From Caballeronia sp. SEWSISQ10-4 2 (GTDB taxonomy: Bacteria; Pseudomonadota; Gammaproteobacteria; Burkholderiales; Burkholderiaceae): DNA of 64,000 bases. The stretch's first letter is position 1. Every line of letters begins with the position of its first letter. The position numbers and the translations under genes are program-made. The notes beneath the pieces are model-generated. The model ran no database searches and had not been told where the DNA came from. It saw only the letters and a program-made list of their open reading frames with translations. The DNA lies in the NCBI RefSeq assembly GCF_030464885.1, contig NZ_JALPRJ010000031.1, forward strand, positions 1-64,000, given 5' to 3'. Positions 42,397 through 51,547 of this stretch are shown one piece after another.

Positions 42397-43275
42397 GTGA
42401 AAAACATCGATCTCCATTTTGTGCGGGTGTTCGCAGCCGGAAAAGAGGGTGGCAATCCAGCTCCGGTCGTTCTCGGTGCCGATCATCTCTCCGATCACGA
42501 AATGCAATCCGTCGCCAAGACGTACGGGCATGAAAGCGCGTTTGTCTGCGTGCCGCACCACTCGCATCACACGTTCCGCTTCCGGTTCTTCGTGCCCGGT
42601 CACGAGATGGAAATGTGCGGCCATGCGACGCTTGGCGCGCTGTGGTTGCTTCGTCACCTTGGCGTATGGACCGCGAGCCACGCAACCATCGAGACGAGGA
42701 GCGGTATCGTAGATGCGCGACTCGACGAGGACACGCAAGCCATCGAGATCAGCCAGCCAAAGGGAATTGTCGAGGCGATCGATGACAAGGCGCTCGTTGC
42801 AGCGACGCTCGAAGTCCTGGGACTGCGAGAACAAGACCTGTTGCCGCTGAGCATTGTCAACGCATCCACCAGCCGGGTGAAGACGCTGATACCGGTGAGT
42901 TCCGTCGCTGGAATCCATGCGCTAAAGCCCTCGTTCGACGACGTCCGGATTCTCTGCGATGCACTCGGTTCCACGGGACTCTATCCGTTCGCGATCGACA
43001 CACAACAACCGTTGTGCTTTCACGCTCGCCAGTTCCCCCGCTCTTCCGGGTATCCGGAGGATGCGGCCACAGGCATTGCCGCCGCCGCACTGTTATACGG
43101 CGCAAAACACTACGGTTTCCTTGAAGGAGAGACCGCCTGCGCGATCGTTCATCAAGGCTTCGCAATGGGCAAACCTTCGCGGATCTCCGTCGAGTTCCGT
43201 GATCAACGTCATGCCGATCAAGGATGCTGGATCAGCGGCCCAGTCGAACTCACCACCCTTCAGCCGGCGTCATGA
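42397..43275 (+). CDS. PhzF-family isomerase/epimerase
   Basis: A 292-residue protein of the PhzF fold (two DapF-like barrels). The start is a GTG with GCGGAGG just upstream. Family marks are FAAGKEGGNPAPVVL with the Gly-Asn-Pro-Ala loop, HESAFVCVP, the FFVPGHEMEMCGHATLGALWLL active-site block and DAATGIAAAALLYGAKHYG near the end. The NPAPVV block and general-base Glu (HESAF) are kept. Known members isomerise phenazine precursors; many are amino-acid-linked isomerases of unknown substrate. The gene overlaps the next (ATGA), so the two proteins are made together. Confidence 0.87.
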   Translation: MKNIDLHFVRVFAAGKEGGNPAPVVLGADHLSDHEMQSVAKTYGHESAFVCVPHHSHHTFRFRFFVPGHEMEMCGHATLGALWLLRHLGVWTASHATIETRSGIVDARLDEDTQAIEISQPKGIVEAIDDKALVAATLEVLGLREQDLLPLSIVNASTSRVKTLIPVSSVAGIHALKPSFDDVRILCDALGSTGLYPFAIDTQQPLCFHARQFPRSSGYPEDAATGIAAAALLYGAKHYGFLEGETACAIVHQGFAMGKPSRISVEFRDQRHADQGCWISGPVELTTLQPAS

Positions 43276-44189
43276 ACTACTACACCAATGATCAGATAGG
43301 CGAAGTGCTCGACGTGAGCACGGCTATGGAAGCCGTACGTGCAGCGTATGTCGAGCTGCATGACAACGAGGCTGCCGTGCAGGTTCGCACCCGCATTGCG
43401 TTGCCCCACGCGAAGTTCAGCACGATGGCCGCAATGCTGTCGTCGGCCGGTGTCGCTGCGGTGAAGATGTACACGACGCTCAATGGCCAGTTCCGGTTCT
43501 TCATCGCGCTGCTGTCGCTCGATGACGGCGCCATGCTTGCGATGATGGAGGCTGATTCGCTCACGCGCATACGAACCGCCGCCACGACCGCGCTTGCCGC
43601 ACGATACCTCGCTAGGCCGTCGAGCAAGTGCCTTGGTATTTTCGGCAGCGGTGTTCAGGCGACCGCCCATGCCGAAGCAATCGCACAAAACTTCGACTTC
43701 AGCGAAGCGTTCATCCGCAGCAACGACGACCGGACCGCCGACGCACTCGCGCAGTTGCTGCACGACCGATACAACATCACAGCGACGCAGACGAGCGCAC
43801 AAGAGACGGCTTCGGCAGACATCGTCGTGCTCGCCACGCGCGCGTCCGAACCGGTGATCCATGGCTCGTGGTTGAGTCCGGGTGCATTCGTCGCGGGTAT
43901 CGGTGCAACACGGCCGGATCAGCGCGAGATCGACGATGCAACGATCGAAGCGGCCTCGGAAATTGTGGTGGACTGGCTGCAGCAAACGCCGTTCGAAACC
44001 GGCGATCTCATGCTGGCACCGAGGGATCTGCTGGCTCACAAGACGATGACGGACTTGTCGTCTGTGATTGCCGCAAACGAGATGCGCGGTGATGACAGTA
44101 GCGACATCATCCTTTACAAGGCCGTTGGCATGGCGCTTCAAGATGCAGCAATCGCTCATCTCGCCTATACGCAACTGATCACCCGATAG
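43272..44189 (+). CDS. Ornithine cyclodeaminase/mu-crystallin family enzyme
   Basis: A 305-residue NAD(P)-dependent enzyme. It shows RTRIALPHAKFSTMAAMLSSAG (substrate side), ADSLTRIRTAATTALAARYLA and the Rossmann motif LGIFGSGVQATAHAEA at about 121-136, then GIGATRPDQREID. The family contains ornithine cyclodeaminase, alanine dehydrogenase (archaeal), ketimine reductase and pyrroline-2-carboxylate reductase (LhpI). Ornithine cyclodeaminase itself has a conserved Asp near 228; the region here reads IVVDWLQQ with Asp. The start ATG overlaps the PhzF stop. With an isomerase before and a symporter after, catabolism of an unusual amino acid is likely. Confidence 0.83.
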   Translation: MNYYTNDQIGEVLDVSTAMEAVRAAYVELHDNEAAVQVRTRIALPHAKFSTMAAMLSSAGVAAVKMYTTLNGQFRFFIALLSLDDGAMLAMMEADSLTRIRTAATTALAARYLARPSSKCLGIFGSGVQATAHAEAIAQNFDFSEAFIRSNDDRTADALAQLLHDRYNITATQTSAQETASADIVVLATRASEPVIHGSWLSPGAFVAGIGATRPDQREIDDATIEAASEIVVDWLQQTPFETGDLMLAPRDLLAHKTMTDLSSVIAANEMRGDDSSDIILYKAVGMALQDAAIAHLAYTQLITR

Positions 44190-44264
44190 TCACTCGCGCT
44201 GACAACAGCACGCCTGACACGGCAATTTAGACGATCCCTCCAGGTTGGAAGGCAGGAGCCACCA

Positions 44265-45572
44265 ATGAAATTTAATCTGACAGCACGAATCGTGTTGGGC
44301 ATGTTGCTTGGAATATGCACCGGCTATTACTGTCACGCGACGTTCCCGGATCCGCAAGCAGCGAAAGAGGTAGGGAGTTACTTTTCGCTCATCGCAGAAC
44401 TTTTTCTGCGCCTCATCAAAATGATCATTGCACCGCTGGTGTTTTCCACGCTGGTAGTAGGTGTAGCGAAAATAGGCGACGTCAAGTCGGTTGGTCGAAT
44501 TGGCGTAAGAACGCTGGGGTGGTTTCTGGCAGCGTCGTTTGTGTCGCTTCTGCTCGGCACGCTGATCGCAAACTGGCTAAAGCCCGGCGCCACGCTTGGC
44601 CTGCCGTTGCCAGCCGTCACGGCATCGACCGGGCTGAGTGCGAACGCATTGTCGTTGAAGGAGTTTGTAGTACACCTCGTGCCGCGAAGCATCACGGAAG
44701 CCATGGCCTCAAATGAAATCCTGCAGATCGTCGTCTTCGCCGGCTTTTTCAGCATCGCGCTGGCGACGTTGGGCGACAAGGCGAAAGGTGTTGTGGACCT
44801 GCTGAATCAGATTTCGCATGTCATGCTCAAGGTCACCGGTTACGTCATGGCGCTGGCGCCCATAGCCGTGTTCGCCGCGATTGCCAATGTAGTCACTACG
44901 CAGGGTCTGTCAGTTCTTCTGACCTATGGCCGCTTCATGGGGGAGTTCTACGGCGGTCTGCTTACCCTCTGGCTGATGCTCACATTTGCTGGCTATCTGT
45001 TTATCGGCAAGCGCGTGTTCAGCCTGATCAAATATATTCGAACGCCAATGTTGCTCGGTTTCAGCACGGCCAGCAGCGAATCAGCCTATCCGAAGACGCT
45101 TGAGCAACTCGAGCGCTTTGGCGTGCCGAACAGGATTGCGAGTTTCGTTCTGCCGATAGGGTATTCGTTCAACCTCGACGGCACCATGATGTATTGCACG
45201 TTCGCCACCCTCTTTATTGCGCAAGCGTACAGGATCCATCTTTCCTTTCTTCAGCAAGCGTCCATGCTCGCGATTCTCATGTTGACAAGCAAAGGAATGG
45301 CGGCTGTTCCGCGAGCATCTCTTGTCGTTATTGCGGCAACGCTGGGGCAATTTAATATCCCCGAAGCGGGGCTTCTGCTGATCATGGGTGTGGATCCGTT
45401 TCTCGACATGGGCCGCACGGTCACGAACGTCCTTGGCAATGCCGTCGCATCCGTTGTCGTGGCGAAGTGGGAAGGCGAGTTGGGCGAATCGGTAAGCGGC
45501 GAAGACCTGGGTGTCGGGATTAAAGATATTGGCATAGTGACCATTTCCCCGGAGCAGCCGCACTCCGTGTAG
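44265..45572 (+). CDS. Dicarboxylate/amino-acid:cation symporter (DAACS, DctA/GltP-like)
   Basis: A 435-residue inner-membrane transporter with eight helices and two re-entrant loops. The substrate/ion region is textbook: STASSESAYPKTLEQLERFG (HP1), LPIGYSFNLDGTMMYCTFATLFIAQAY (TM7 NLDGT motif), SKGMAAVPRASLVVIAATL (HP2) and GVDPFLDMGRTVTNVLGN (TM8). It takes up a C4-dicarboxylate or acidic amino acid with H+ or Na+. It lies 75 bases after the cyclodeaminase-family gene, has its own GGAG ribosome site and is probably the uptake system of that operon. Confidence 0.9.
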   Translation: MKFNLTARIVLGMLLGICTGYYCHATFPDPQAAKEVGSYFSLIAELFLRLIKMIIAPLVFSTLVVGVAKIGDVKSVGRIGVRTLGWFLAASFVSLLLGTLIANWLKPGATLGLPLPAVTASTGLSANALSLKEFVVHLVPRSITEAMASNEILQIVVFAGFFSIALATLGDKAKGVVDLLNQISHVMLKVTGYVMALAPIAVFAAIANVVTTQGLSVLLTYGRFMGEFYGGLLTLWLMLTFAGYLFIGKRVFSLIKYIRTPMLLGFSTASSESAYPKTLEQLERFGVPNRIASFVLPIGYSFNLDGTMMYCTFATLFIAQAYRIHLSFLQQASMLAILMLTSKGMAAVPRASLVVIAATLGQFNIPEAGLLLIMGVDPFLDMGRTVTNVLGNAVASVVVAKWEGELGESVSGEDLGVGIKDIGIVTISPEQPHSV

Positions 45573-45587
45573 CGCCGCGACCGTTGT

Positions 45588-45770
45588 CTACCGCTTACTG
45601 ACGATCACCAAACCGCGCGAAAGCCTGCTTACGTTGTCGACGGCTTGCGAGCCTGCATACAACTGCGCGCTCGGGACCCAGACGGCCGGATACTTGTATC
45701 GCGCGACATCGAGTACGAGTGCGCTGTCGCTGGTGGCATCGAATGCTGCGAGCGGCGACCCGCACCCGCC
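45588..45770 (-). pseudogene. C-terminal remnant of a bacterial phytochelatin synthase-like gene
   Basis: On the minus strand the last 60 residues of an open frame read GCGSPLAAFD, then ALVLDVARYKYPAVWVPSAQL and VSRLSRGLVIV. This is the end of the phytochelatin synthase papain-like domain, with the catalytic Asp of LDVARYKYP. The catalytic His normally in GHFSP is replaced (GCGSP). The N-terminal part with the catalytic Cys is absent: upstream codons (to 45992) have no family resemblance. It is therefore a decayed gene, between the symporter and katG. Confidence 0.6.
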
Positions 45771-45945
45771 GTTCGACGTCGCATCGCGTAACGGCAGCCT
45801 TGAAGGGTCAACGGTCATCCGCAGCGCTTCGGTCACAGGCAACTTGTCGGCCTTTGCAGACGTTCGCGGCAGACGTCGTTCAGTCATCCGCGAACGACCG
45901 CTTCGAGTCATTGAGCACCACCGCTCATGCCAACGAGCGACCGGC

Positions 45946-45986
45946 AAGCAAAAAGCGGCCGATCTTGCGACCGGCCGCTTTTGCTT
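45946..45986 (-). terminator. Terminator downstream of katG
   Basis: AAGCAAAAAGCGGCCG pairs with CGGCCGCTTTTGCTT across a 10-base loop, 34 bases past the katG stop. The A/T-rich outer stem gives a U-rich 3' arm in the katG direction. Confidence 0.7.
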
Positions 45987-46019
45987 CGGCATAAGACCTT
46001 TAAGGTCTATCGTCTGAGA

Positions 46020-48203
46020 TCACGCAAGGTCGAAGCGATCAAGGTTCATCACCTTGTCCCAGGCCGCTACAAAGTCATGGACAAACTTCTCCTGCGCATC
46101 CGAACTTCCATAGACTTCAGCCAAGGCCCGGAGCTGGGCGTGTGAGCCGAAGATCAGATCGACACGACTACCGGTCCACTTCAGTTCACCCGTCGCGCGA
46201 TCTCGCCCTTCAAACACGTCCTTAGCATCCGATACCGCCGTCCACTCCGTGCCCATATCAAGCAGGTTTACGAAGAAGTCGTTAGTCAGCGCCGCCGGCC
46301 GCTTGGTAAAGACTCCGTGTTGGGTCTGTCCATAGTTGGCGTTCAAGACGCGCAGGCCGCCCACGAGCACCGTCATCTCTGGCGCGCTCAGCGTTAGCAG
46401 TTGCGCCTTATCAACCAGCAGGGCCTCGGCCGATACGGAGAATTTACCCTTGAGGTAGTTGCGGAAGCCGTCCGCGATCGGTTCGAGCACGGCGAAGGCA
46501 TCCACATCGGTTTGCGCCTGCGAGGCGTCCATGCGTCCCGGCGCGAAGGGAACCGTCACCGCATGACCGGCGTTTTTCGCCGCTTGCTCGACGCCTGCGC
46601 AACCAGCCAACACGATCAGGTCGGCGAGCGAGACCTTCTTGCCTCCGGACTGGGCGCTGTTGAACTCGCGCTCGATACCCGTGAGGGTATCCAGCACCTT
46701 CGCCAGGTGGGCCGGCTGGTTGACTTCCCATTCCTTCTGCGGCGCGAGGCGAATGCGGGCACCGTCTGCACCGCCACGTTTGTCGGAGCCACGGAAGGTG
46801 GAGGCCGACGCCCAGGCGACTGAAACCAGTTGCGAGACGGACAGCCCTGAAGCCAGGATCTTGCCCTTGAGGGCGGCAATGTCCTGCTCACCGATCAAAT
46901 CATGATTGACCGCGGGGATGGGGTCTTGCCAGATCAGTTCCTCTGCCGGAACTTCCGGGCCGAGATAGCGTGCGTGCGGACCCATGTCACGGTGCGTCAG
47001 CTTGAACCACGCCCGCGCAAACGCATCGGCTAACTGATCCGGATTCTCGTAGAAGCGCCTTGAAATTTTTTCGTAAGCAGAATCGAATCGTAACGAGAGG
47101 TCAGTTGTCAGCATGGAGGGGGTATGGTGCTTGGATGGGTCGTGCGCATCCGGGATGGTACCTACCCCTGCGTCGCCCTTCGGCTTCCATTGATGCGCAC
47201 CGGCAGGGCTCTTCGTCAGTTCCCATTCGTAGCCGAACAGGTTTTCAAAGAAGTCATTGCTCCACTTCGTTGGCGTAGTGCTCCAGGTGACTTCCAGGCC
47301 GCTGGAGATAGCGTCACCGCCTGAGCCTGTGCCAAAGCTGCTCTTCCAGCCGAGGCCCTGCTGCTCGATGCTGGCCGCTTCCGGCTCAGGCCCCACATGG
47401 GACGCAGGACCGGCACCGTGGGTTTTGCCGAAGGTGTGGCCGCCCGCGATGAGCGCAACCGTCTCTTCGTCGTTCATCGCCATGCGAGCAAAAGTCTCGC
47501 GAATATCCGTGGCCGCTGCGACCGGATCCGGGTTGCCGTTCGGGCCTTCCGGGTTGACGTAAATCAGACCCATCTGTACGGCAGCCAGGGGATTTTCGAG
47601 GTCGCGCACGCCGGAGTAGCGTTTGTCACCACCCAGCCAGGCGGTTTCCGAGCCCCAGTAGACGTCTTCTTCTGGCTCCCAGACGTCGACGCGGCCGCCG
47701 CCGAAACCAAAGGTCTTGAATCCCATCGACTCCAGCGCGACGTTGCCGGTGAGAATGATGAGGTCGGCCCATGAGATTTTCCGGCCATATTTCTGCTTGA
47801 TCGGCCAGATTAGCCTGCGTGCCTTGTCGAGGCTGACATTGTCGGGCCAGCTGTTGAGGGGCGCGAAGCGCTGCTGGCCGGCACCGGCGCCGCCACGACC
47901 GTCACCGGTGCGATACGTGCCGGCGCTGTGCCATGCCATGCGAATGAAAAAAGGTCCGTAGTGGCCAAAGTCCGCTGGCCACCAGTCCTGTGAGTCGGTC
48001 ATCAGCGCCAGCAGATCCTTCTTCACGGCCGCCAGGTCGAGACTCTTGAACGCTTCAGCGTAGTTGAAGTCCTTGTCCATCGGGTCGGACAGGGACGAGT
48101 GCTGATGCAGGATTTTCAGATTCAGTTGATTGGGCCACCAGTCTCGGTTCGACGTGCCGTCGCCGGCGGTGTGGTTGAACGGGCATTTCGCTTCAGTCGA
48201 CAT
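46020..48203 (-). CDS. katG: Catalase-peroxidase KatG
   Basis: A 727-residue bifunctional heme enzyme of the class I peroxidase group. The distal site RMAWHSAGTYR holds Arg88, Trp91 and His92. Tyr215 (GLIYVNPEG) and Met241 (ARMAMNDEE) complete the Trp-Tyr-Met adduct that gives catalase activity, and the proximal heme ligand is His256 (GGHTFGKTHG). The second, heme-free half is complete to the end. The ATG at 48203 follows AAGGAGGAAGC; an in-frame start 30 bases upstream is less likely. It detoxifies H2O2. No oxyR is adjacent. Confidence 0.96.
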   Translation of the reverse strand: MSTEAKCPFNHTAGDGTSNRDWWPNQLNLKILHQHSSLSDPMDKDFNYAEAFKSLDLAAVKKDLLALMTDSQDWWPADFGHYGPFFIRMAWHSAGTYRTGDGRGGAGAGQQRFAPLNSWPDNVSLDKARRLIWPIKQKYGRKISWADLIILTGNVALESMGFKTFGFGGGRVDVWEPEEDVYWGSETAWLGGDKRYSGVRDLENPLAAVQMGLIYVNPEGPNGNPDPVAAATDIRETFARMAMNDEETVALIAGGHTFGKTHGAGPASHVGPEPEAASIEQQGLGWKSSFGTGSGGDAISSGLEVTWSTTPTKWSNDFFENLFGYEWELTKSPAGAHQWKPKGDAGVGTIPDAHDPSKHHTPSMLTTDLSLRFDSAYEKISRRFYENPDQLADAFARAWFKLTHRDMGPHARYLGPEVPAEELIWQDPIPAVNHDLIGEQDIAALKGKILASGLSVSQLVSVAWASASTFRGSDKRGGADGARIRLAPQKEWEVNQPAHLAKVLDTLTGIEREFNSAQSGGKKVSLADLIVLAGCAGVEQAAKNAGHAVTVPFAPGRMDASQAQTDVDAFAVLEPIADGFRNYLKGKFSVSAEALLVDKAQLLTLSAPEMTVLVGGLRVLNANYGQTQHGVFTKRPAALTNDFFVNLLDMGTEWTAVSDAKDVFEGRDRATGELKWTGSRVDLIFGSHAQLRALAEVYGSSDAQEKFVHDFVAAWDKVMNLDRFDLA

Positions 48204-48404
48204 GTGCTTCCTCCTTGGATCGCTTGTACTCAACTACTCGGCTTCGCTTAGAGTTCGGTCAATGGCCTTACATGCTAATGTCTCGCAACTTAGGCCGGAA
48301 ATAGGTTTTTTTGATGGCGATGCATCAAAAAACCTAAGACTGGGGCCTTCCCGTCGTGTCCGGTTAATGCCGTGGAGTAGCCGGAGATACCAGCAGCCTT
48401 CCCA

Positions 48405-48767
48405 TTATCGCTCCGCGTGGCACCATGGCTTGCCCGCCCCGCGGCCGTGTATACCGAGACGGATTGATGCCACCCCAAAATTCCGGGTCACCTCCACGAT
48501 ACATGGAAGGGCTACAACGGGTCCGATTCCGGGCATTAGCTGCTTGACGAAGCAGACGTTCGTGAGTGTCGACTCGACTTTCACTACGAACGACCGCATC
48601 GGCCGATCAACAGCCGATTGCAGAAGGGTGCTCAAGCGGCAATTCGTCGGCCCTTGCGGTAGTTGGTTCACCAACGCCTCAATGGCCGGCATAGGTTCCG
48701 ACGACGGTCGAGCAATCTTGGTGAGCGGCTGCTTTGATCGTCGTCGAACGGCAGTGCACGACCCCAC
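48405..48767 (-). pseudogene. Degenerate IS110-type transposase fragment
   Basis: A minus-strand open frame of 120 codons contains FVKQLMPGIGPVVALPCIVEV (about residues 73-94). This is like the (I/M)PGIG-x-xTA-x-AL motif that opens the C-terminal domain of IS110-family transposases. Upstream, IEALVNQLPQG and LSTLLQ could be the coiled linker of the same protein. No DEDD catalytic domain or element ends are visible. The surrounding 48204-48833 otherwise shows no gene. Confidence 0.4.
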
Positions 48768-48833
48768 TCCGGCCGCTGGATCCCGCGCCTCTTCAGCGGC
48801 AACCTGACGACTGGTGGCGATCGATCGGTACCA

Positions 48834-49943
48834 TCAATGCGCGGCCCCTGATGCGTCTTGCAGAGATGTCGAAAAGACGCGTCCATCGACATCCGTCAGT
48901 TGCAATGTCCGTGCGCTGACGGTTGCGCCCGTATGAACGGTCGGCGCCGGCAATGTGACCGTCGAAGCAGCGCCCATCGCCGCGCGCAGGCCGAACGGAC
49001 CCGGGCCGAATTTGTTATAGGCGTAGTCGTTGTTGAACGCAGTCTTTGGCATCTTTGAGAGTGCCTCGGCATTCCATTGCGCGACGGGTGCCCTGTTCGC
49101 ATCGAGCAATTCAGCCGCGACGATGTGCACCGGCGCCTCGGCGGTCCCGGCATCGAGCGCAACATGAAAGCGCACGCTTCCATCAGCGAGAACGGCCGCG
49201 CGAGCCAATGTCAGGTGATGGGCGGTCGGGCTGATAGGGCCGCTATGAAACGGCGTCACGACGGAACCACGGTAGTAGCTGTACGTCCCAACGTTGAACA
49301 CGACTACAAAGGTCAATACCGCGAGCGCGAGGCTGCGAAAGCCAGTATCCGAAAGCGGCAGTGCCCTGCTGCCCGAAGCCCATTTGAACCAGCCGCTGTC
49401 TGCCCGCTGCGGCTTGTTGCGCAGCAGGACATTGTCCAGCGACCAGACGCCGCTGCCTCCCAGCATCAACGTCGCACCCATGGCAAGATTGCAGGCCGCC
49501 ATCGTCCATTCGTCGATGCACGTCGCCCCCTGCCAGCCGAACATCAGCATGAGCAATACGGAAAAACCCATTGAAGCGAGCGCCGCGGCGCGCGTAAAGA
49601 GGCCCGCCATCAGCATGAGCCCGACGATCAGTTCGGCAGCACTGAAGAGAATCACGCCGCCATACAGCAGATAGAAGTGATGCAGCATGAAGCTGATCAC
49701 ATGGTCCATACCGAGAAGCGCTCCTGGCATCGCCGTCTGGAACTTGTTGGCCATCCAGTGTGCGGCATGCGGATTGAGCTTACCGGGCGCATAAATGAAT
49801 CGCCGCGAACCTCCGCCCCAATAGATAAAGCCCTGAATGACACGGACCGACATCAGGGAGATGGCCGAAATACGCCACGTACGCCGGTCCTGCTCGCTCG
49901 CAGCGCGTTCGTGACCGGCAGCATGGTATGCAATTGAACCCAT
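48834..49943 (-). CDS. DoxD-DoxA fusion (thiosulfate:quinone oxidoreductase-like)
   Basis: A 369-residue inner-membrane protein fusing both TQO subunits. The DoxD half (about 25-195) has several helices: ISLMSVRVIQGFIYWGGGSRRFIY, then YLLYGGVILFSAAELIVGLMLMAGLFTR and a late CIDEWTMAACNLAMGA. After one more helix (about 218-236) comes the DoxA half, a beta-rich extracytoplasmic domain with SYYRGSVVTPFHSGPISPTAHHL and a C-terminal strand set. In Acidianus, TQO oxidises thiosulfate to tetrathionate and passes electrons to quinone. The ATG at 49943 has AGAGG upstream. Neighbours (DsrE-like, oxyanion-type binding protein, CysB-like) support a sulfur role. Confidence 0.8.
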   Translation of the reverse strand: MGSIAYHAAGHERAASEQDRRTWRISAISLMSVRVIQGFIYWGGGSRRFIYAPGKLNPHAAHWMANKFQTAMPGALLGMDHVISFMLHHFYLLYGGVILFSAAELIVGLMLMAGLFTRAAALASMGFSVLLMLMFGWQGATCIDEWTMAACNLAMGATLMLGGSGVWSLDNVLLRNKPQRADSGWFKWASGSRALPLSDTGFRSLALAVLTFVVVFNVGTYSYYRGSVVTPFHSGPISPTAHHLTLARAAVLADGSVRFHVALDAGTAEAPVHIVAAELLDANRAPVAQWNAEALSKMPKTAFNNDYAYNKFGPGPFGLRAAMGAASTVTLPAPTVHTGATVSARTLQLTDVDGRVFSTSLQDASGAAH

Positions 49944-50285
49944 ACATGAACCTCTGAAGTGAATGTTTGTGATCTGACTGGAGGTTCGCGGCCCGCTCTG
50001 GCAGTGTCCCGGAATGACCAATCATCGCTGTGCAGCGTATAGAAGGCGGGGCATCGGTAAAAATACATTAATGGCATTGGCGCCATAATTTTTTGGTATC
50101 CAACTTGACGACATCGAGTTTTTATATTTGACCCATCAAAAGGCACCTATATACGCAACGCATGGCAGAGATATCACTATTGTATTTTTCATGAATGACT
50201 CGTGTCCCTACACTGGGTTCATGCACTCCCAACGATTAATCAATCGCAACGAGCCGCACAACTCACCCAACTGTAGAGACCGGAA
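49944..50285. promoter_or_regulatory. Divergent promoter region, doxDA / DUF4148
   Basis: 342 bases without an open gene separate two divergently read genes. The middle (about 50060-50190) is distinctly AT-rich, e.g. AAAAATACATTAATGG and TTTTTATATTTGACC, consistent with two back-to-back promoters and an activator site. No strong dyad stands out. Confidence 0.45.
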
Positions 50286-50540
50286 ATGAGCAAGATCTTC
50301 TCTTCTACCATCCCCGTCGCATTGACACTCGCAGCATCGCTGCTCTGTTCGGCAGCACATGCTGCTCAACAAGACGCAGGTGCATCGCAGCCGCAAGTCT
50401 CCCAGACCCAGCACCTGCCCTCCGATGCCGCTGCCCAGCAAGCGCACGGGCTGACGCGCAAGCAGGTCTACGATCAGTTGGTTCAGGCAGAGAAGGACGG
50501 GTCGCTAGCACGCATAAACACCCTGTACGAGGGAGGCTGA
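50286..50540 (+). CDS. Small exported DUF4148 protein
   Basis: An 84-residue periplasmic protein: signal peptide to about residue 26 (AAHAAQ), then a Gln/Ala-rich stretch and the DUF4148 core LTRKQVYDQLVQAEKDGSLARIN. The family is typical of Burkholderiales and its function is unknown. It begins the rightward run towards the ferredoxin reductase and DsrE genes, so it may be induced with them. Confidence 0.75.
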   Translation: MSKIFSSTIPVALTLAASLLCSAAHAAQQDAGASQPQVSQTQHLPSDAAAQQAHGLTRKQVYDQLVQAEKDGSLARINTLYEGG

Positions 50541-50718
50541 GCGTATCTGCGCACTCACTCATGCATAGATTCGTAGTCCGTATCGATATCGAGCGATGCA
50601 TCAGCTTTACGTGTCTCACAACAGATAAACCCGCAGCGCCGGGACTGGGCGCGACGGGGGCGGCCGGACAGGTCCGCCTCGCGCGATCTCCTACCTGCGC
50701 TCGCCTCACATTGCAGCC

Positions 50719-51489
50719 ATGAGCAACCTGAATCCGCAAACCGTACTGTCCGTTCACCACTGGACGGATACGCTTTTCAGCTTCACCTGCACGCGCGATC
50801 GGTCGTTTCGCTTCGAAAACGGCCAGTTCACCATGGTGGGTCTTGAAATCGACGGCAAGCCGTTGATGCGCGCCTACAGCATTGCAAGCGCGAACTACGA
50901 TGAAGAACTGGAATTCTTTAGTATCAAGGTTCCGGACGGCCCGCTCACGTCGCGACTACAGCACCTGAAGAGCGGCGATCCGCTGCTGATTGGCCGCAAA
51001 CCGACCGGCACGCTGATCGCCGATAACCTGCTGCCCGGCCGTGTGTTATGGCTGCTCTCCACCGGCACGGGCCTCGCGCCGTTCATGAGCGTGATTCGCG
51101 ACCCGACGGTGTACGAGCGCTACGATCACATTGTGCTGACCCACACCTGCCGGTACGTCCGTGAACTTGCCTATCGCGACTACATCATGACCGCGCTGCC
51201 TCAACACGAGTTCCTGGGTGAGCAGGCGCGTGAGCAACTGATCTATTACCCATCTGTCACTCGCGAGCCATTTGCGAACACCGGCCGCATTACCGATCTG
51301 ATCGACACCGGAGCGCTGTTCGCCGACACCGGACTGCCGCCGTTTTCGATCGAGCGCGACCGGATCATGTTGTGCGGTAGCTCCGCAATGCTGCGCGACA
51401 CGCGCGTACTACTCGAAGCCCGCGGCTTCGACGAGGGTAATCAGTCGGCCCCAGGACACTATGTGGTCGAGCGGGCCTTCGTTTCATGA
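50719..51489 (+). CDS. fpr: Ferredoxin/flavodoxin-NADP+ reductase (Fpr type)
   Basis: A 256-residue FAD enzyme. The FAD-binding barrel has RAYSIASANYDEELEFFSIKV (Arg51-Ser57 motif). The NADP domain begins LLSTGTGLAPFMSVI at about 111, with HTCRYVRELAYRD and LCGSSAMLRDTRVLLEARG later. The C-terminus GHYVVERAFVS matches bacterial Fpr of the Azotobacter/Pseudomonas type. It shuttles electrons between NADPH and ferredoxin or flavodoxin. It lies in a sulfur-related run, so it may service that system, though it could equally be the general, stress-induced Fpr. Confidence 0.88.
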   Translation: MSNLNPQTVLSVHHWTDTLFSFTCTRDRSFRFENGQFTMVGLEIDGKPLMRAYSIASANYDEELEFFSIKVPDGPLTSRLQHLKSGDPLLIGRKPTGTLIADNLLPGRVLWLLSTGTGLAPFMSVIRDPTVYERYDHIVLTHTCRYVRELAYRDYIMTALPQHEFLGEQAREQLIYYPSVTREPFANTGRITDLIDTGALFADTGLPPFSIERDRIMLCGSSAMLRDTRVLLEARGFDEGNQSAPGHYVVERAFVS

Positions 51490-51547
51490 CCAGGCCGGCA
51501 AGCCAGCGTCATTCACCTTTGAACCATCTCCATTACGAGAACCAATC

